The translations under genes were made by a program, and so were the position numbers. The notes below the pieces were generated by a model. That model saw only the letters and a program-made list of their open reading frames with translations, did no database searches and had not been told where the DNA came from. Positions 31,864-42,515 of a DNA stretch of 64,000 bases are shown here, piece after piece (the first letter of the stretch is position 1; every line of letters starts with the position of its first letter). Origin of the DNA: Pseudomonadota bacterium (GTDB taxonomy: Bacteria; Pseudomonadota; Gammaproteobacteria; Steroidobacterales; SZUA-146); assembly GCA_039028935.1 (NCBI GenBank), contig JBCCHD010000003.1:1-64000 (forward strand), in the 5' to 3' direction.

Positions 31864-32994
31864 CTATTCGTCGGTGGCTTCGGCATAGCCGGTAAGCTCC
31901 ACGTAGCCACGACCGTCAATCGTTTGTCCGTCTTTGCGACCGGACACATCAACCGCTCCTTCCCAATAACGCACCGTCGTGAAGAGCTCCTGGTCGGCGA
32001 GCACGGGTGTGACGGTGAGATCAAGCTGATACGCCGGAAGGCGCAGTCGCCACTTGGCCGGGTACGTGCCGCCAGCGGGGCTGTTCCAGGTGTCGAGGAC
32101 CGTCACGTCAAAGTTTGCCAGTGAGAGCGAGGTAGCCTGACCGCTTGGGTCGGTGAGTGTACCGGAGCTTGCACTATCCACCGTGTCGTCCGTTTTTCTC
32201 AGGTTGTAGAGCATCAAGTCGGAGCCGTCGCTAAGCTGCAGCGAAAACCAATCCCAACCAAGTTGATCATCGGCCAGCGCGCTGGTGCTCCACTCTCGAT
32301 CGAGCCAAGATAGGCCATTAACCGCGTAGTCAACGGAGTCGATTGTGAGCGTGCCGGACGTCTGCAGTCGAGGCATTGTGTAATAGTAAGAGGCACTGTC
32401 CGTGCTGGATGATTTTCGCGACAGGCCTGCCTCGCCGTTGAGTACGGGGGGCTTCAGTGGCGTGAGTGCGAGGTTGATGCCAATGCGCTCATCATCGGCG
32501 ACAAGCTGCCAATGGTCGTGGTCAGCGTCGGCGGTGATTTGCCATGTGTCCATCCACACTCGAAATGGGCGCCTCTGCGCGCCCGCCAGGCCGGCCGCGC
32601 CGCGCGCCACCTTTTCCGCTGTCAGAAACTGCTGGCTTGCGACGTCGGTTACTGCAAGGTGTGCGATGTACACCTGGTTTGTGCGCCATGCGGACGATGA
32701 TGATTCACTTTTTGGCGACAACGAAAAACGAAAGAACGTGAGTTCGAAGCCGAAACGCCGATCATTTGGACTATCCAAATTACCGGTGAAATACCACCAC
32801 TCGTTGCGAAAACGAGCGTGGGGGCCATGGTCGTGTGGAAACGTAAAGGGTCGCACGGTGGTGGCCTTGGCGAAGCCGGTCTCATCGACGGCGTTGAGAA
32901 GTGCCGCCAGCTCAGACGGCTGCTCCGCGTCGCGAGCGAGCACGCTTAGGTGTACAAGACCAAGCAGAAAAATAAGCACCCAATAACGCATCAT
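31864..32994 (-). CDS. AttH/CrtC-like lipocalin-domain secreted hydrolase
   Basis: A 376-residue exported protein (signal segment YWVLIFLLGLVHLSVLA) of the AttH family. The signature is FPHDHGPHARFRNEWWYFTGNL near the start of the mature part, followed by GFELTFFRFSL and WLDREWSTSAL. The two-lipocalin fold is shared with carotenoid 1,2-hydratase CrtC, but members next to an ABC exporter, as here, are usually the Att type, not pigment enzymes. It directly follows the permease gene and is the last gene of a three-gene operon. Confidence 0.85.
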   Translation of the reverse strand: MMRYWVLIFLLGLVHLSVLARDAEQPSELAALLNAVDETGFAKATTVRPFTFPHDHGPHARFRNEWWYFTGNLDSPNDRRFGFELTFFRFSLSPKSESSSSAWRTNQVYIAHLAVTDVASQQFLTAEKVARGAAGLAGAQRRPFRVWMDTWQITADADHDHWQLVADDERIGINLALTPLKPPVLNGEAGLSRKSSSTDSASYYYTMPRLQTSGTLTIDSVDYAVNGLSWLDREWSTSALADDQLGWDWFSLQLSDGSDLMLYNLRKTDDTVDSASSGTLTDPSGQATSLSLANFDVTVLDTWNSPAGGTYPAKWRLRLPAYQLDLTVTPVLADQELFTTVRYWEGAVDVSGRKDGQTIDGRGYVELTGYAEATDE

Positions 32995-35499
32995 TTATTC
33001 CTCACGCATGGCTAAGGCAGGATGACTCTTACCGGCTCGCCAAGCGGGATAGAGACCCGCGAGCAACGCAACCGAGATAGCAAACAACAGTGAGGTGATG
33101 AGAATGGCCGGGCTGAACGTCATCTCAATTTCCCATCCGAATGCACGACGATTGATGACGCGAATGAGTACCCAGGCCATGACAATGCCAAGCGGCAAGG
33201 CGGCCAGTCCGCTGAGCAGGCCCATCACACCGGTTTGCGTCGTAATGAGCGTGCTGACCTGAGCCGGTGTCATACCCAGCGCTCGCAATAGCGCCAGCTC
33301 GCGCGCGCGTTCGAGTTGTAGCGCGAGCATTGCGCCGAGTATGCCGATAAAGGCAACGCCGAGTGCCAACCAGTACAGCACGTTGGTGATAACAAAGGTC
33401 TGATCAAAAATCTCGAGAGAGGCGTCGCGAATACGCGCGTTGGCGTCGACACGTAAAACTTGCCGGTCGGTGCTGATGGCTGTAATGGTGTCGATAATGC
33501 GCTCGACATCGGTGTTGCCATGTAAATACAGCCCAAGCGTATTGATTTGTTTATCATCAAAGTAGCGATCGTAGTTGTCTCGACTGATCATCACGGTGCT
33601 CGCATTGATATCAAAGCTCTGATATCGCGCGAGCACAGTAAAAGACTGTGGTCCGCGGTCGGTCGGCAGAGTGATGACGTCGCCCGCTGCTACGTTTTGC
33701 TGATAGGCGTAAGGCTCGGAGACCAACACGGCGTCCTCCTTTTCCCATCGGGGCCAAACGCTATCGGCATTGCCATCGAGTAAGGTCGTACCGGCATAGC
33801 TCTCCGGCGCCATGTGTATGGCAGTCAGTTGTGTGCGGCCTGTTGTCTGTTCGAGCACAATTCGCCGGTTTGTACTGACCGCAACGATCCCCGGAATGGC
33901 GCGAATGTCGTCAATGAGGGCTGGTTGGATCGCGCCACGCTGAGCGCCGGCGTAGATATCGGCACGAAGCGTTTGTTCGAGCCAAGATTGAACGGAGGTA
34001 CGGAAGCTATCGACCATGATGCTCACACCAATCGTTGCGGATACGGCGATCGCCAATGCCACGATGGCCACTGCCGTGCGACTAAGGCTCGCCGAGATGG
34101 TGGACACAGCGAGCCGAGCAGGCGTGCCGCCCATCGTTCGCGCAAGCGGCTCGAGCAGGTGGCACAGTGCTTGAATGGCGGCCGGTACACAGCATGCAAT
34201 ACCGAGGATCAGTAAAAACACAGCGGTCAAACTGACGGCCAAATGGCGGGTGACGAGAAGCAACAGTGTTGCGGCGACGACGCCGATTACACCGATGAGC
34301 GCCACCCAAGGCACCACCCGGCCCGCACGCTGCTCGATGTCCGAACGCAGCATCACCTGACGCGGTGCGAAGCGACTGGCATCATACGCCGGAGCCAGTG
34401 CTGCGACGATCGACGTCAGCACGCCGGCGACCAATCCTTTGGCAATCGTTACTGAACTGACACTGACGCTGGTGACCGATACGCGGTAATACAGGGCATT
34501 GATTGATCGCGATACGAGCTCGAGCAAGTGCTCGCCGAGCCAGATACCCAGCAACACACCCAGCCCGGCGGCGATGAGACTCAACACTGCCGCTTCAGCA
34601 ACAATCATCACGAATACGTGTCGTCGGGTTATACCGATCGCCCTAAGCGTCGCGATTAGCGAACGCCGCTGCAGCACCGAAAAACTCATGCTGTTAAAAA
34701 TCAAAAACAAGCCAACCAGTAGCGCCAGCAAACTCATTGCCGTCAGGTTGGTCATAAACGCATCGCTCATGGCAGCGGTAGCCTGAGTTCGTCCCGGTGC
34801 GGTAAGGAGACGAACGCCATCGGGAAGCCACTGCTGGAGTTGTCCCGCTTGTACCGTATCGTCGGTGAGTCGCACATCGATGCGCGATAGCCAGCCCTGC
34901 TGATTAAGCCACTCTTGTGCGGTGGCGATGTCGGCGATGAATAGGTTGTCCGGGGCGGCGGTCGACACCGCGACTAGTCGTGCAGGGTGCACAACGCCAT
35001 TCACTTGGACATTAAAGTTCTCGCCGACCTTGAGGCCCAGTTCATCAGCGGTGGTCGCCGACAGGGTGACGACGCCGGGTTCGATCAGAAATGCACTGAA
35101 CAAATTGGGCGACGACGCCGATTCGGAGGGGGTCACATCACCGGTAAACGCACGTAACGACTGCTCGGCAAAAAGGTCAACACCCAGTAAGCCCAGTACG
35201 CGCTCGCCGACGTCGACCGACCCATCGATAATGGGAGCGACCGATTCGACGGCGTGGAGAGTACGCAGGTTGCTATAAACGGTTTCGGGTACCCCTCTCG
35301 GGCCGCCGACGATTTGGTGCGTGGCCGAACCGACCACCTGATCCATCGATAACAAGAACGCTTTTCGTGCGCTGGTGTTCGCCAGGTCGACCGCCACCAT
35401 CACTGCAACGCCAATGATGACGCCCACCATCGCTAGGGCAAACTGCCACGGGTGACGCGACAGATAGTGTATGTTGGCGCGGTAGGCGGTGATCGTCAT
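32995..35499 (-). CDS. FtsX/MacB-type ABC transporter permease
   Basis: An 834-residue permease. An N-terminal membrane helix is followed by a large periplasmic domain, then FtsX-type transmembrane blocks around residues 260-470 and 720-825. It has two copies of the FtsX core, one ending in the conserved LALLRALGMTPAQV loop, as in AttF/AttG-like or YbbP-like exporters. It partners the ATPase encoded just upstream (four-base overlap) and the AttH-like protein just downstream. Probable role: moving lipids or lipoproteins, or mechanical release across the envelope. Confidence 0.9.
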   Translation of the reverse strand: MTITAYRANIHYLSRHPWQFALAMVGVIIGVAVMVAVDLANTSARKAFLLSMDQVVGSATHQIVGGPRGVPETVYSNLRTLHAVESVAPIIDGSVDVGERVLGLLGVDLFAEQSLRAFTGDVTPSESASSPNLFSAFLIEPGVVTLSATTADELGLKVGENFNVQVNGVVHPARLVAVSTAAPDNLFIADIATAQEWLNQQGWLSRIDVRLTDDTVQAGQLQQWLPDGVRLLTAPGRTQATAAMSDAFMTNLTAMSLLALLVGLFLIFNSMSFSVLQRRSLIATLRAIGITRRHVFVMIVAEAAVLSLIAAGLGVLLGIWLGEHLLELVSRSINALYYRVSVTSVSVSSVTIAKGLVAGVLTSIVAALAPAYDASRFAPRQVMLRSDIEQRAGRVVPWVALIGVIGVVAATLLLLVTRHLAVSLTAVFLLILGIACCVPAAIQALCHLLEPLARTMGGTPARLAVSTISASLSRTAVAIVALAIAVSATIGVSIMVDSFRTSVQSWLEQTLRADIYAGAQRGAIQPALIDDIRAIPGIVAVSTNRRIVLEQTTGRTQLTAIHMAPESYAGTTLLDGNADSVWPRWEKEDAVLVSEPYAYQQNVAAGDVITLPTDRGPQSFTVLARYQSFDINASTVMISRDNYDRYFDDKQINTLGLYLHGNTDVERIIDTITAISTDRQVLRVDANARIRDASLEIFDQTFVITNVLYWLALGVAFIGILGAMLALQLERARELALLRALGMTPAQVSTLITTQTGVMGLLSGLAALPLGIVMAWVLIRVINRRAFGWEIEMTFSPAILITSLLFAISVALLAGLYPAWRAGKSHPALAMREE

Positions 35500-36200
35500 T
35501 GTTCGACGAGCCGGCCTTGCTGCAGCTCAAACGTGCGATCGCAGGTGGCCGCAATCGCATTGCTGTGGGTGGCCATGATCAGCGTGCTGCCAGTGTCGTC
35601 CACCAGTCTGGTGAGCACCGGTAAAATGGACTCAGCGGTCGCGTCATCAAGGTTGCCTGTGGGCTCGTCGGCAAGCAAGACAGCAGGGCGATGACACAAT
35701 GCGCGGGCAATGGCGACTCGTTGCTGTTCGCCTCCCGAGAGCACATCCGGATAGCTGCTCGCGCGATCGGCGAGACCTACTGCGTCCAGTAATTCATCGA
35801 TGCGTCTATCTGCTTCACGAGCGCGCTGGCCGTTAAGCTCAAGCACCAGACGAATATTGTCGCCCACATTGAGTGTCGGCACGAGGTTAAACGATTGATA
35901 AACAAACCCTATATGCTGACGACGAAACAGCGTACGCGCGTGTTCATCGAGCGCAGTGAGTTCGACATTCGCCACAGTAACGCTTCCCGCGTTGGGCGTG
36001 TCGATGCCGCTAATGAGATTGAGGAGGGTGGATTTGCCGGATCCGCTGCGTCCACGTAGCGCGATCGTTTCGCCGGCGGCAAATTCGGCGTTCGCCCCGC
36101 TGAGCACAGTATGCGCTCGCGTACCCTCCATAAAGGTCCGGTTTAGATTTCGTAGCGAGATGGCGGAGTAGGCATCGGTAGCAGAAGGGGTGGCAGACAC
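35496..36200 (-). CDS. LolD-like ABC transporter ATP-binding protein
   Basis: An ATPase with Walker A RGRSGSGKSTLLNLISG, signature LSGGEQQRVAIARAL and Walker B VLLADEPTGNLD, of the LolD/MacB class that pairs with FtsX-type permeases. I prefer the GTG at 36200 (GAGG site; gives the usual N-terminal length of 234 residues). The frame is open to 36287, but that start would lie upstream of the probable transcription start set by TATAAT at 36274-36279. Confidence 0.88.
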   Translation of the reverse strand: MSATPSATDAYSAISLRNLNRTFMEGTRAHTVLSGANAEFAAGETIALRGRSGSGKSTLLNLISGIDTPNAGSVTVANVELTALDEHARTLFRRQHIGFVYQSFNLVPTLNVGDNIRLVLELNGQRAREADRRIDELLDAVGLADRASSYPDVLSGGEQQRVAIARALCHRPAVLLADEPTGNLDDATAESILPVLTRLVDDTGSTLIMATHSNAIAATCDRTFELQQGRLVEQ

Positions 36201-36273
36201 GTAAAGATCCTCGTCGGTAAAGCCATTTGAGTGACGTATTATCACCGCCTGCATGGGAATGCAGTGTGAACGG

Positions 36274-36303
36274 ATTATACTCGCCAACCCGAGCGTACTC
36301 GGG
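36274..36303 (-). promoter_or_regulatory. Promoter of the ABC operon with inverted repeat
   Basis: TATAAT on the minus strand (36274-36279). A perfect inverted repeat CCCGAG-CGTA-CTCGGG (36288-36303) occupies the -35 region, where no good -35 hexamer is seen. This suggests an activator or repressor site. Confidence 0.5.
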
Positions 36304-36608
36304 AGAAAGTTATGACGACTGCGGGCTGACCGAATGCGTACTGGCCGGTGAAGCCGATAAAATCCTATGGTCGGCAGCTAGATTGAGGTGGCGCTGCCGA
36401 CAAAAAAATCGGTGCTGTATCGCCAATGTGCATCTGAATCCTGATGGTTGGGTGAGAAGATCGGTATCGGGTTGGTGGGCGACACTGACGCGCTAACCAG
36501 GATGATTTGAGCGAAGGGGGCGAACAGGGTGTGGTATCCTTTTTTGCAAGTGATTAACCGTCACCGGCTAAAAATTGGATGTGATCGACATTTTCTAAGG
36601 GAGAGACT
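36304..36608. other. Intergenic region before the lipoprotein gene
   Basis: About 300 bases without a supported gene. A weak TTGCAA element lies near 36544. A strong AAGGGAGAG ribosome-binding site directly precedes the ATG at 36609. Confidence 0.45.
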
Positions 36609-37148
36609 ATGCGTACTTTATTGATTGGATTTTCGTTGTTTTTCTTGACCGCCTGCGGGACCACAAGCGGCGTTGAGCAAGGTGGCGAAAAAGTCAAAGA
36701 CCTCGACTTGACCGGTTACGATAAAGTTGTGGTCATGGATTTTGGTGACGCAACAGAGGACGGTAGTGTGCCCGCATTTGCAGGGCCCAATTTTGCTGAT
36801 CGAATACAAGCTGCAATCAACAAGACTGGCGCTTACTCAGAAGTGCTTAGAAACGAATCTGATCTCGAGAACGCATTGGTGATCTCTGGTGATATTACTC
36901 GGTACAAAGAAGGCAACGCGGCGTTAAAACTGATTATTGGGTTTGGCGCTGGAAGCACGAACTTTGACGCCGATGTTAGTCTGACCGACACCGCCGGTGC
37001 GCAGTTTGGTTCGATCGCCGTCGACAAGAACAGTTGGGCACTCGGTGGCGGACTGGCAGCTGCGCAGTCAATCGAAGGATTTATGGACGGAGCGGCTACG
37101 AAGATTGCCAAAGAGCTGGCGCGCGGTAAGGAACCCACCGCCGAATAG
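36609..37148 (+). CDS. DUF4410-like lipoprotein
   Basis: A 179-residue lipoprotein with lipobox FLTAC. The mature part reads YDKVVVMDFGDATEDGSV, then LENALVISGDITRYKEGNAALKLIIGFGAGSTNFDADVSLTD. This follows the pattern of DUF4410-type lipoproteins (a strand, a glycine-rich GAGS turn, then strands). The function of the family is not known. A strong ribosome-binding site precedes it; it is a single-gene unit. Confidence 0.8.
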   Translation: MRTLLIGFSLFFLTACGTTSGVEQGGEKVKDLDLTGYDKVVVMDFGDATEDGSVPAFAGPNFADRIQAAINKTGAYSEVLRNESDLENALVISGDITRYKEGNAALKLIIGFGAGSTNFDADVSLTDTAGAQFGSIAVDKNSWALGGGLAAAQSIEGFMDGAATKIAKELARGKEPTAE

Positions 37149-37329
37149 GCTCACCGACTTAAGGGTGTTCAGGCGGTTGCGGTAAGCAACCAATGACGAG
37201 TCGCGCTCTGTCGCCTTACAGCTTCACACTGGATGCGTAAGGCCAAAGCGCAGCGCGCGACGGCCCGTACAGAGAAACCAGGGAATCGCGTTACGATCGC
37301 GGCGTGCGGGAATGGGGTGACGGCATTTG

Positions 37330-39000
37330 TCAGTGCGTTTTCCGACGCCGACCGCGTATCCCGATAGCCGCCAGTCCGAGTAGCAGTACGGATCCGCCGA
37401 CGCTGCCACCACCACTCGACGTTGAGTTATTGGTCGGCGGGGGTGGCGGAGGCGGAGTCTGTGGCGGCGGACTCTGTGAGTCGAGTGCAATAATCGCCAT
37501 GGCTGCGCGCTCGCCCTCTTGCAGCGCACCGACCACCGTTGAGGGGTTGGTATTGTGAGTGGCCTCTCCTGCAAAAAAGAGTTTGTTGTCGGCCACAGGT
37601 GCCTGCAATTCGAGACGCTTGCTTCCGGTATCCGTATAGGTGCCGATACGGGGGTAGGAGTATGCGCCGAGTGTGTAAGGCGCGGCGCCCCAGTTTTGCA
37701 CTATACCGTCGATAAAGGTCGCGGTGGCTGCGCCCGGTGCTTCGGGAAATGTGGTGTCGAGTGTGTTGAGCACCGCGTTGATAATCGCATCGTTACCGAG
37801 CTGACCGCCGCCGGTACTTTGCGCCATGTCATTGAGCGCCTTTGCGTTATTGCCCATCGGATAACACATTAGAATACGGTCATTGCCGCCGACCTTATAA
37901 TCGGTGGGTACCCAGCAAACACCGGCTACGCCTTCGGTTACCAACCAGCTCATGGGCTCGCCTTCGGTTTCCCACCAGGCGTTGGTGAAACGCAGTGGAA
38001 TCTTCATGCCCATGTCCATACCAATGCCGTTGTACGCATTCACAGTGGCGACGGGTAGATCAGGGATAAAGTCAATAATCTCCGCCTGCAGGACGCCGAT
38101 GGATACGGTCACGATGACTCGATCGGCGACATGCTCAGCGCCGGTGTCGTCTGACACGACTACACCTTGATCGGTAGTGTTGATGGAGATCACCGGCCGA
38201 TTAAGCAGTAGATCGCTGTTTGCCAGCACATCGTCCCACCACACGGATTGGAGAGCGTCGCTATATCCGAGTTGTGCATCGCCAATAACGCGTATATCAG
38301 TGGACAATTCCCACAGACTCTCTTGCAGCGCGGTGCTGCGTGCGCCCAATTTGTCGAGCGATGTGGCGAATGAGCCCCCTGCGAAACTGGCCTCGTATAA
38401 ATGATACGAACGATCGCCCGCTTGCACGCCGTATTCGGCCATTGCGTCTTGCGCGAGCGAAGTGGAATCATCCAGATGCAGCGCGGGCTGGCTGTACCAC
38501 TCAAGAAACGCGGTGAGTTGATTGACATCCGCATCGTCGCCGCATTGCCGAGCAGCGGTGCTCAAATACCAGCAGGTGGTGGTGCCGCCGTCCATCGAAT
38601 AGGCTTCGAAACCTTGATAGCCCTCCACGTAGAGTTGTGCCCCATACTCCTGCGTTAGCGCTGGCCAGACCGGATTATTGCCGGTAGCAAGATAGTGCTC
38701 TTCCGCGCCGAGTTCGACGCGCGTATCGCCAAGCGTGGCACTGAAGACACGGCCGCCTATGCGATCAGTGGCTTCAATGATCAGCACATTGTAACCAGCA
38801 TCGATGAGTGTCTTGGCGGCATACAGCCCAGCGCTACCGGCGCCTACAATCACGATGTCATGGAGGGTGTTGCGACTCGCATCGGAGAGCTTGGCATGTA
38901 CACGCATCGCCGCGTGTGCGCTGCTGGAGAAAAGGGCGTATCCCGCTGCGAGCAGCACAGGCGGCAGGAAAAGGCGCAACAGCCTAGAGACGGTCAACAT
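37330..39000 (-). CDS. Secreted FAD amine oxidase with GlyGly-CTERM-like tail
   Basis: A 556-residue flavin amine oxidase (monoamine oxidase fold). A signal segment ([24 protein letters not shown]) precedes the FAD-binding motif [37 protein letters not shown]; the C-terminal FAD segment is [27 protein letters not shown]. The C-terminus has a proline run, a GGGSVGG stretch, a hydrophobic helix and a basic RGRRRK end. This is the layout of GlyGly-CTERM sorting signals cut by rhombosortase, so it is likely exported and surface-released. The substrate is unknown. Confidence 0.87.
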   Translation of the reverse strand: MLTVSRLLRLFLPPVLLAAGYALFSSSAHAAMRVHAKLSDASRNTLHDIVIVGAGSAGLYAAKTLIDAGYNVLIIEATDRIGGRVFSATLGDTRVELGAEEHYLATGNNPVWPALTQEYGAQLYVEGYQGFEAYSMDGGTTTCWYLSTAARQCGDDADVNQLTAFLEWYSQPALHLDDSTSLAQDAMAEYGVQAGDRSYHLYEASFAGGSFATSLDKLGARSTALQESLWELSTDIRVIGDAQLGYSDALQSVWWDDVLANSDLLLNRPVISINTTDQGVVVSDDTGAEHVADRVIVTVSIGVLQAEIIDFIPDLPVATVNAYNGIGMDMGMKIPLRFTNAWWETEGEPMSWLVTEGVAGVCWVPTDYKVGGNDRILMCYPMGNNAKALNDMAQSTGGGQLGNDAIINAVLNTLDTTFPEAPGAATATFIDGIVQNWGAAPYTLGAYSYPRIGTYTDTGSKRLELQAPVADNKLFFAGEATHNTNPSTVVGALQEGERAAMAIIALDSQSPPPQTPPPPPPPTNNSTSSGGGSVGGSVLLLGLAAIGIRGRRRKTH

Positions 39001-39194
39001 GCTGGAGACGCATTTCGTAATGGATGATGGCTAAATATACCGCACTTCGCGTGCCAAAAATTATGTTCAGCCAAAAGCGTGAGAAGGGCACGGTCGCCGT
39101 CACGCCATCAAAACACGGCCTTTTTCCGCTTTTTCTTCACATTTGCTCCAAATCACGGCGTTGTAATCGCACTCAGTGAACAATCTGAGGAAAT

Positions 39195-40262
39195 ATGACC
39201 ATGCGTAACCAGCGATTGATATGGCCCATACTGGTGCTTATGGCGCTCTTTGCCTGTCAAAGCGGTGGTGGAGAAGCGTCGAGCGATGCAACGGTGGCTG
39301 CCGCACCCGTGGTCACGACCAACACAACCACCACCGATCCCACTCCTCTACAAGATGGTGTCGATTACACCAAAACGGCGGACTATTCTGGCCGCACGAA
39401 CTGGGCCTGCGATAACGATTCCATCGTCGACGCGGTGACAGGTCAAGTGCTCGAGCCGGATGTCGCAATGACGACGAACATGGCGGCGTTGGTGCGTCAG
39501 TTTTTGAGTAACAGCATTCCCGATCATCGTGTGGGTGATTTTCCGAACAACGCCAATCCCAATACGATTGGTGAGGTGGCGGTGAGTTACGACCTGGTTC
39601 TGCGTGTGGAGGGCGAGCAGCCTGATTTACGTACGGCGACTACCGTTCCACATGCGGCGATCTCACTCGGCGGTATCCTGTTCGATCCGAACACCGCCGA
39701 GTTTTACAACAATGATCGCAATTCGGGCTGGAACTACGAGGCGCTCACGGTCGGTGCGGCAAATAATTCCGACTTGTCGGGTGCCATCGGTTACTTAGGC
39801 ACTGACTGCAATAATGCGCATGTACAGCCAACTGGCAAATACCATTATCACGGCATGCCTGAGGCGCTAGTCGACGATTTTCTCCAAGCAGCCGGTCACA
39901 GCACCAACAATCCCGCGATGGTCTTGCTTGGGTTTGCCGCCGACGGCTATCCGGTCTACGCGCGCTATGGCTATGTCGATGCGATGGATCCAAATAGTGG
40001 TATTACTGTGATGCGCGGTAGTTACGAACTAAAATCCGGTACGCGACCATCGGGCCCCGGCGGCAGCTACGATGGTACGTTTGTGCAGGATTGGACGTTT
40101 GACGCGGAGACGGGCGATCTGGATGCATGCAATGGTCGCTACGGCGTGACGCCCGAATATCCGGGCGGCATCTACCATTATTTCGTCACCGATGACTATC
40201 CGTTTGTCCAGCGCTGCGTATGGGGCGAGCCGACCGTCGACGCCTTCAACGCCGGTCCCTAG
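39195..40262 (+). CDS. YHYH-domain lipoprotein
   Basis: A 355-residue protein with a lipobox (MALFAC) and a threonine-rich linker, then a YHYH domain (TGKYHYHGMPEALVDDF, GFAADGYPVYARYGY, PGGIYHYFVTDDYPF). YHYH proteins are widespread secreted proteins of unknown function with conserved His and Tyr that may bind metal. The GAGG ribosome-binding site supports the ATG at 39195. The next gene starts six bases downstream. Confidence 0.85.
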   Translation: MTMRNQRLIWPILVLMALFACQSGGGEASSDATVAAAPVVTTNTTTTDPTPLQDGVDYTKTADYSGRTNWACDNDSIVDAVTGQVLEPDVAMTTNMAALVRQFLSNSIPDHRVGDFPNNANPNTIGEVAVSYDLVLRVEGEQPDLRTATTVPHAAISLGGILFDPNTAEFYNNDRNSGWNYEALTVGAANNSDLSGAIGYLGTDCNNAHVQPTGKYHYHGMPEALVDDFLQAAGHSTNNPAMVLLGFAADGYPVYARYGYVDAMDPNSGITVMRGSYELKSGTRPSGPGGSYDGTFVQDWTFDAETGDLDACNGRYGVTPEYPGGIYHYFVTDDYPFVQRCVWGEPTVDAFNAGP

Positions 40263-40267
40263 TCGCG

Positions 40268-40801
40268 ATGCTGCGATTAACACTGTTGTGGATCGGCGCG
40301 TTCCTGTGTTCTTCGAGCGGCGCGCACGGCACCCCGGACAATCATCTCGTAATGGTTGTGGCAGATCGGCAAATTAAGTTGAGTATGGTGCTCGGCGAGC
40401 AAGCGTTGATGATTGCCGACGTGGATCAGGACGGCCATGTGGCACTCCATGAAATGCGCGCTTCTTCCGCCACGCTCAACGCCTATTTTAACCGAGTGAT
40501 CCGGGTGTCTGACGAGCGCGGTGAGCAGGGCCGTGTGCGTTTTGCGGACCTCACCACGGATCTTGATCATGTCGCCGCGAACGACGATCGCGTTGATCAT
40601 GCCCGTCTGGTACGCACGCTAGACTTTGACCGGGCGCTGGTTGCGATCACGCTCGATGTGACACTCTTGGCGCGCGCGATCGACGGTATGCGCGTCACGG
40701 TGATCGATGCAAACAGCGGGCAAAAGTCACGTCTGAGCGGACTGCGGACGTTCCAGACGATACGATTACCGATCGACCAGCAGGAGAGTCGTTCGCCGTA
40801 A
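40268..40801 (+). CDS. Small exported EF-hand-like protein
   Basis: A 177-residue exported protein with a signal segment (LTLLWIGAFLCSSSGAHG) and an EF-hand-like calcium loop (DVDQDGHVALHEM). It is probably co-expressed with the YHYH protein gene immediately before it. The rest has no recognisable domain. The ATG at 40268 is preferred because the open frame upstream overlaps the YHYH gene. Confidence 0.7.
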   Translation: MLRLTLLWIGAFLCSSSGAHGTPDNHLVMVVADRQIKLSMVLGEQALMIADVDQDGHVALHEMRASSATLNAYFNRVIRVSDERGEQGRVRFADLTTDLDHVAANDDRVDHARLVRTLDFDRALVAITLDVTLLARAIDGMRVTVIDANSGQKSRLSGLRTFQTIRLPIDQQESRSP

Positions 40802-40814
40802 TCGGCAGACCGGC

Positions 40815-42239
40815 CTAGCCGGCGATCACATTGAGCCGCAGCTCATCGCCAAATCGATTGGCGATGAGCAAGAATACGATGGCGAGAGTAAATAGCTTGA
40901 TCAACAGCGGAAAGCAAAAGCGCACCCAAGCGCCATAGGGAATGCGACCCAGTGCCAGGGTACCCATAACCAGTGCGCTGGTGGGCACAATCATGTTGGT
41001 GAAGCCGTCACCAAATTGATAGGCCAGTACCGCGACTTGCTGCGACACATCGGTGAGTGTGGCGAGCGGCGACATGATGGGCATTGTCACAAAGGCTTGT
41101 CCGCTGCCCGAAGGTATGAAGATGTTGCAGATAGTTTGTACGGCGAGCATACCCACGGCGGCCACATCGGAACTGGTGTTTTCGAACACCGCGGAAATCG
41201 AATGCACGACCGTATCGATAATTTGACCGTCGACCAGCACCACCTCAATAGTGCGCGCAAAGCCAATGATCAACGCAGCGGTTGTCATTTCAGAGGCACC
41301 TCGTATGAAGGTGCGGCTAGCGTGAGAGGGGCTCATGCGTGAGATGATGGCGGCAACAATGCCGAGCCCAAGAAAAATGGCATTGAGCTCACCGATGTAC
41401 CAACCATTCAACGCGACACCGGCAACGAAGACAATCACGGTCGTCAGAAACGCCAGCAGCACAGCGACTCTGCGCCCTGTTAGACGAATATCATCCGGTG
41501 CTTCGAAGCCGTCGCTATAATCAATGTGGGAAACATAGCTGGCGGCTGGATTCTCGCGTACTCGCATCGCATAGCGATACAAATGATGGAACGCAACCAG
41601 TAAAAAAGCGGCCATCATGAAGAGTCGAAATTCCCAACCCGAAGTGATCGGCACTCCCGCAATATTTTGTGCGATGAGTACGCCAAACGGATTGGTGCCC
41701 GCGCAGGCCCAGCCGATACCGTAAGGCACCCACACCATGCCCATGGCGACGACCGCGTCCATACGCATAGCCAGCGACATTGAAACCAAGATAGGGATAA
41801 GCGGAACGTATTCTTCACCCATACCGATCGTGTAGGCCCCCAGACTGAACATGATTAGGCAGCCTGCGATGAGCACCCACGGACTGCGTCCCAGTTTGGC
41901 CACGGCCGTATGAAGCGCGGCATCGATGGCGCCGGTCTCGCGCAGTACAGCGATCACGCCGCCGACAAGAAAAATCAGGAAGATTATTTCCTGGGCCGCG
42001 GCTAAGCCCTTTGGAATCGCAAGCAGGAAGTACCATGGTGCCAACGTCACTTCGCCCGCTTCGGCGACCGATGCATAGCTGCCGTCCACGACCATTTGTC
42101 GCGATGGATTGTCGGCGTACGGCTCGCGATCGTAGGCGCCTTGCGGAACGACATAGGTGAGCAGCTGGGCGACGACGATGATCGAGAAAATCAGCAGTAG
42201 TGGGTCGAGCGACCAACCCGGTGTTCGAGTATTGTTCAT
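40815..42239 (-). CDS. YfcC-family anion/amino-acid transporter
   Basis: A 474-residue inner-membrane carrier with about 12 helices, of the YfcC/DcuC-like family. Motifs include LTYVVPQGAYDRE, FLVGGVIAVLRETGAIDAAL, GMGEEYVPLIPILV and the conserved IPSGSGQAFVTMPIM. Members exchange C4-dicarboxylates or basic amino acids; the substrate cannot be told here. It is a single-gene unit. Confidence 0.85.
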   Translation of the reverse strand: MNNTRTPGWSLDPLLLIFSIIVVAQLLTYVVPQGAYDREPYADNPSRQMVVDGSYASVAEAGEVTLAPWYFLLAIPKGLAAAQEIIFLIFLVGGVIAVLRETGAIDAALHTAVAKLGRSPWVLIAGCLIMFSLGAYTIGMGEEYVPLIPILVSMSLAMRMDAVVAMGMVWVPYGIGWACAGTNPFGVLIAQNIAGVPITSGWEFRLFMMAAFLLVAFHHLYRYAMRVRENPAASYVSHIDYSDGFEAPDDIRLTGRRVAVLLAFLTTVIVFVAGVALNGWYIGELNAIFLGLGIVAAIISRMSPSHASRTFIRGASEMTTAALIIGFARTIEVVLVDGQIIDTVVHSISAVFENTSSDVAAVGMLAVQTICNIFIPSGSGQAFVTMPIMSPLATLTDVSQQVAVLAYQFGDGFTNMIVPTSALVMGTLALGRIPYGAWVRFCFPLLIKLFTLAIVFLLIANRFGDELRLNVIAG

Positions 42240-42515
42240 AAGTGTGTACCCAATCGTGTCCGTCGGATCATCCGTGAATCGGGTCCCACAGTGTATTGGG
42301 TGGGGACCAGCGCTACTACAATGGTGGGCGACGTTTTAAAATTTATTATGCACTGATCAACAATATAGCTAGTCAACGGCCAGGCAACAAGTTTCAGTAT
42401 GAACTTCTGCAAAGCGAGATTGACGCCCGTGTTTTGATACCATCCGATGGATGAGTCGTTGACTGAGTCGCTGAATCCGCTTTGTCGCCAAATTGATAGT
42501 AAAGAGGACCCCTTT

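Noticed and set aside
31864-32994. Carotenoid 1,2-hydratase crtC
   Set aside because: The fold is related, but the signal peptide and the operon with an FtsX-type ABC exporter fit the AttH family better.
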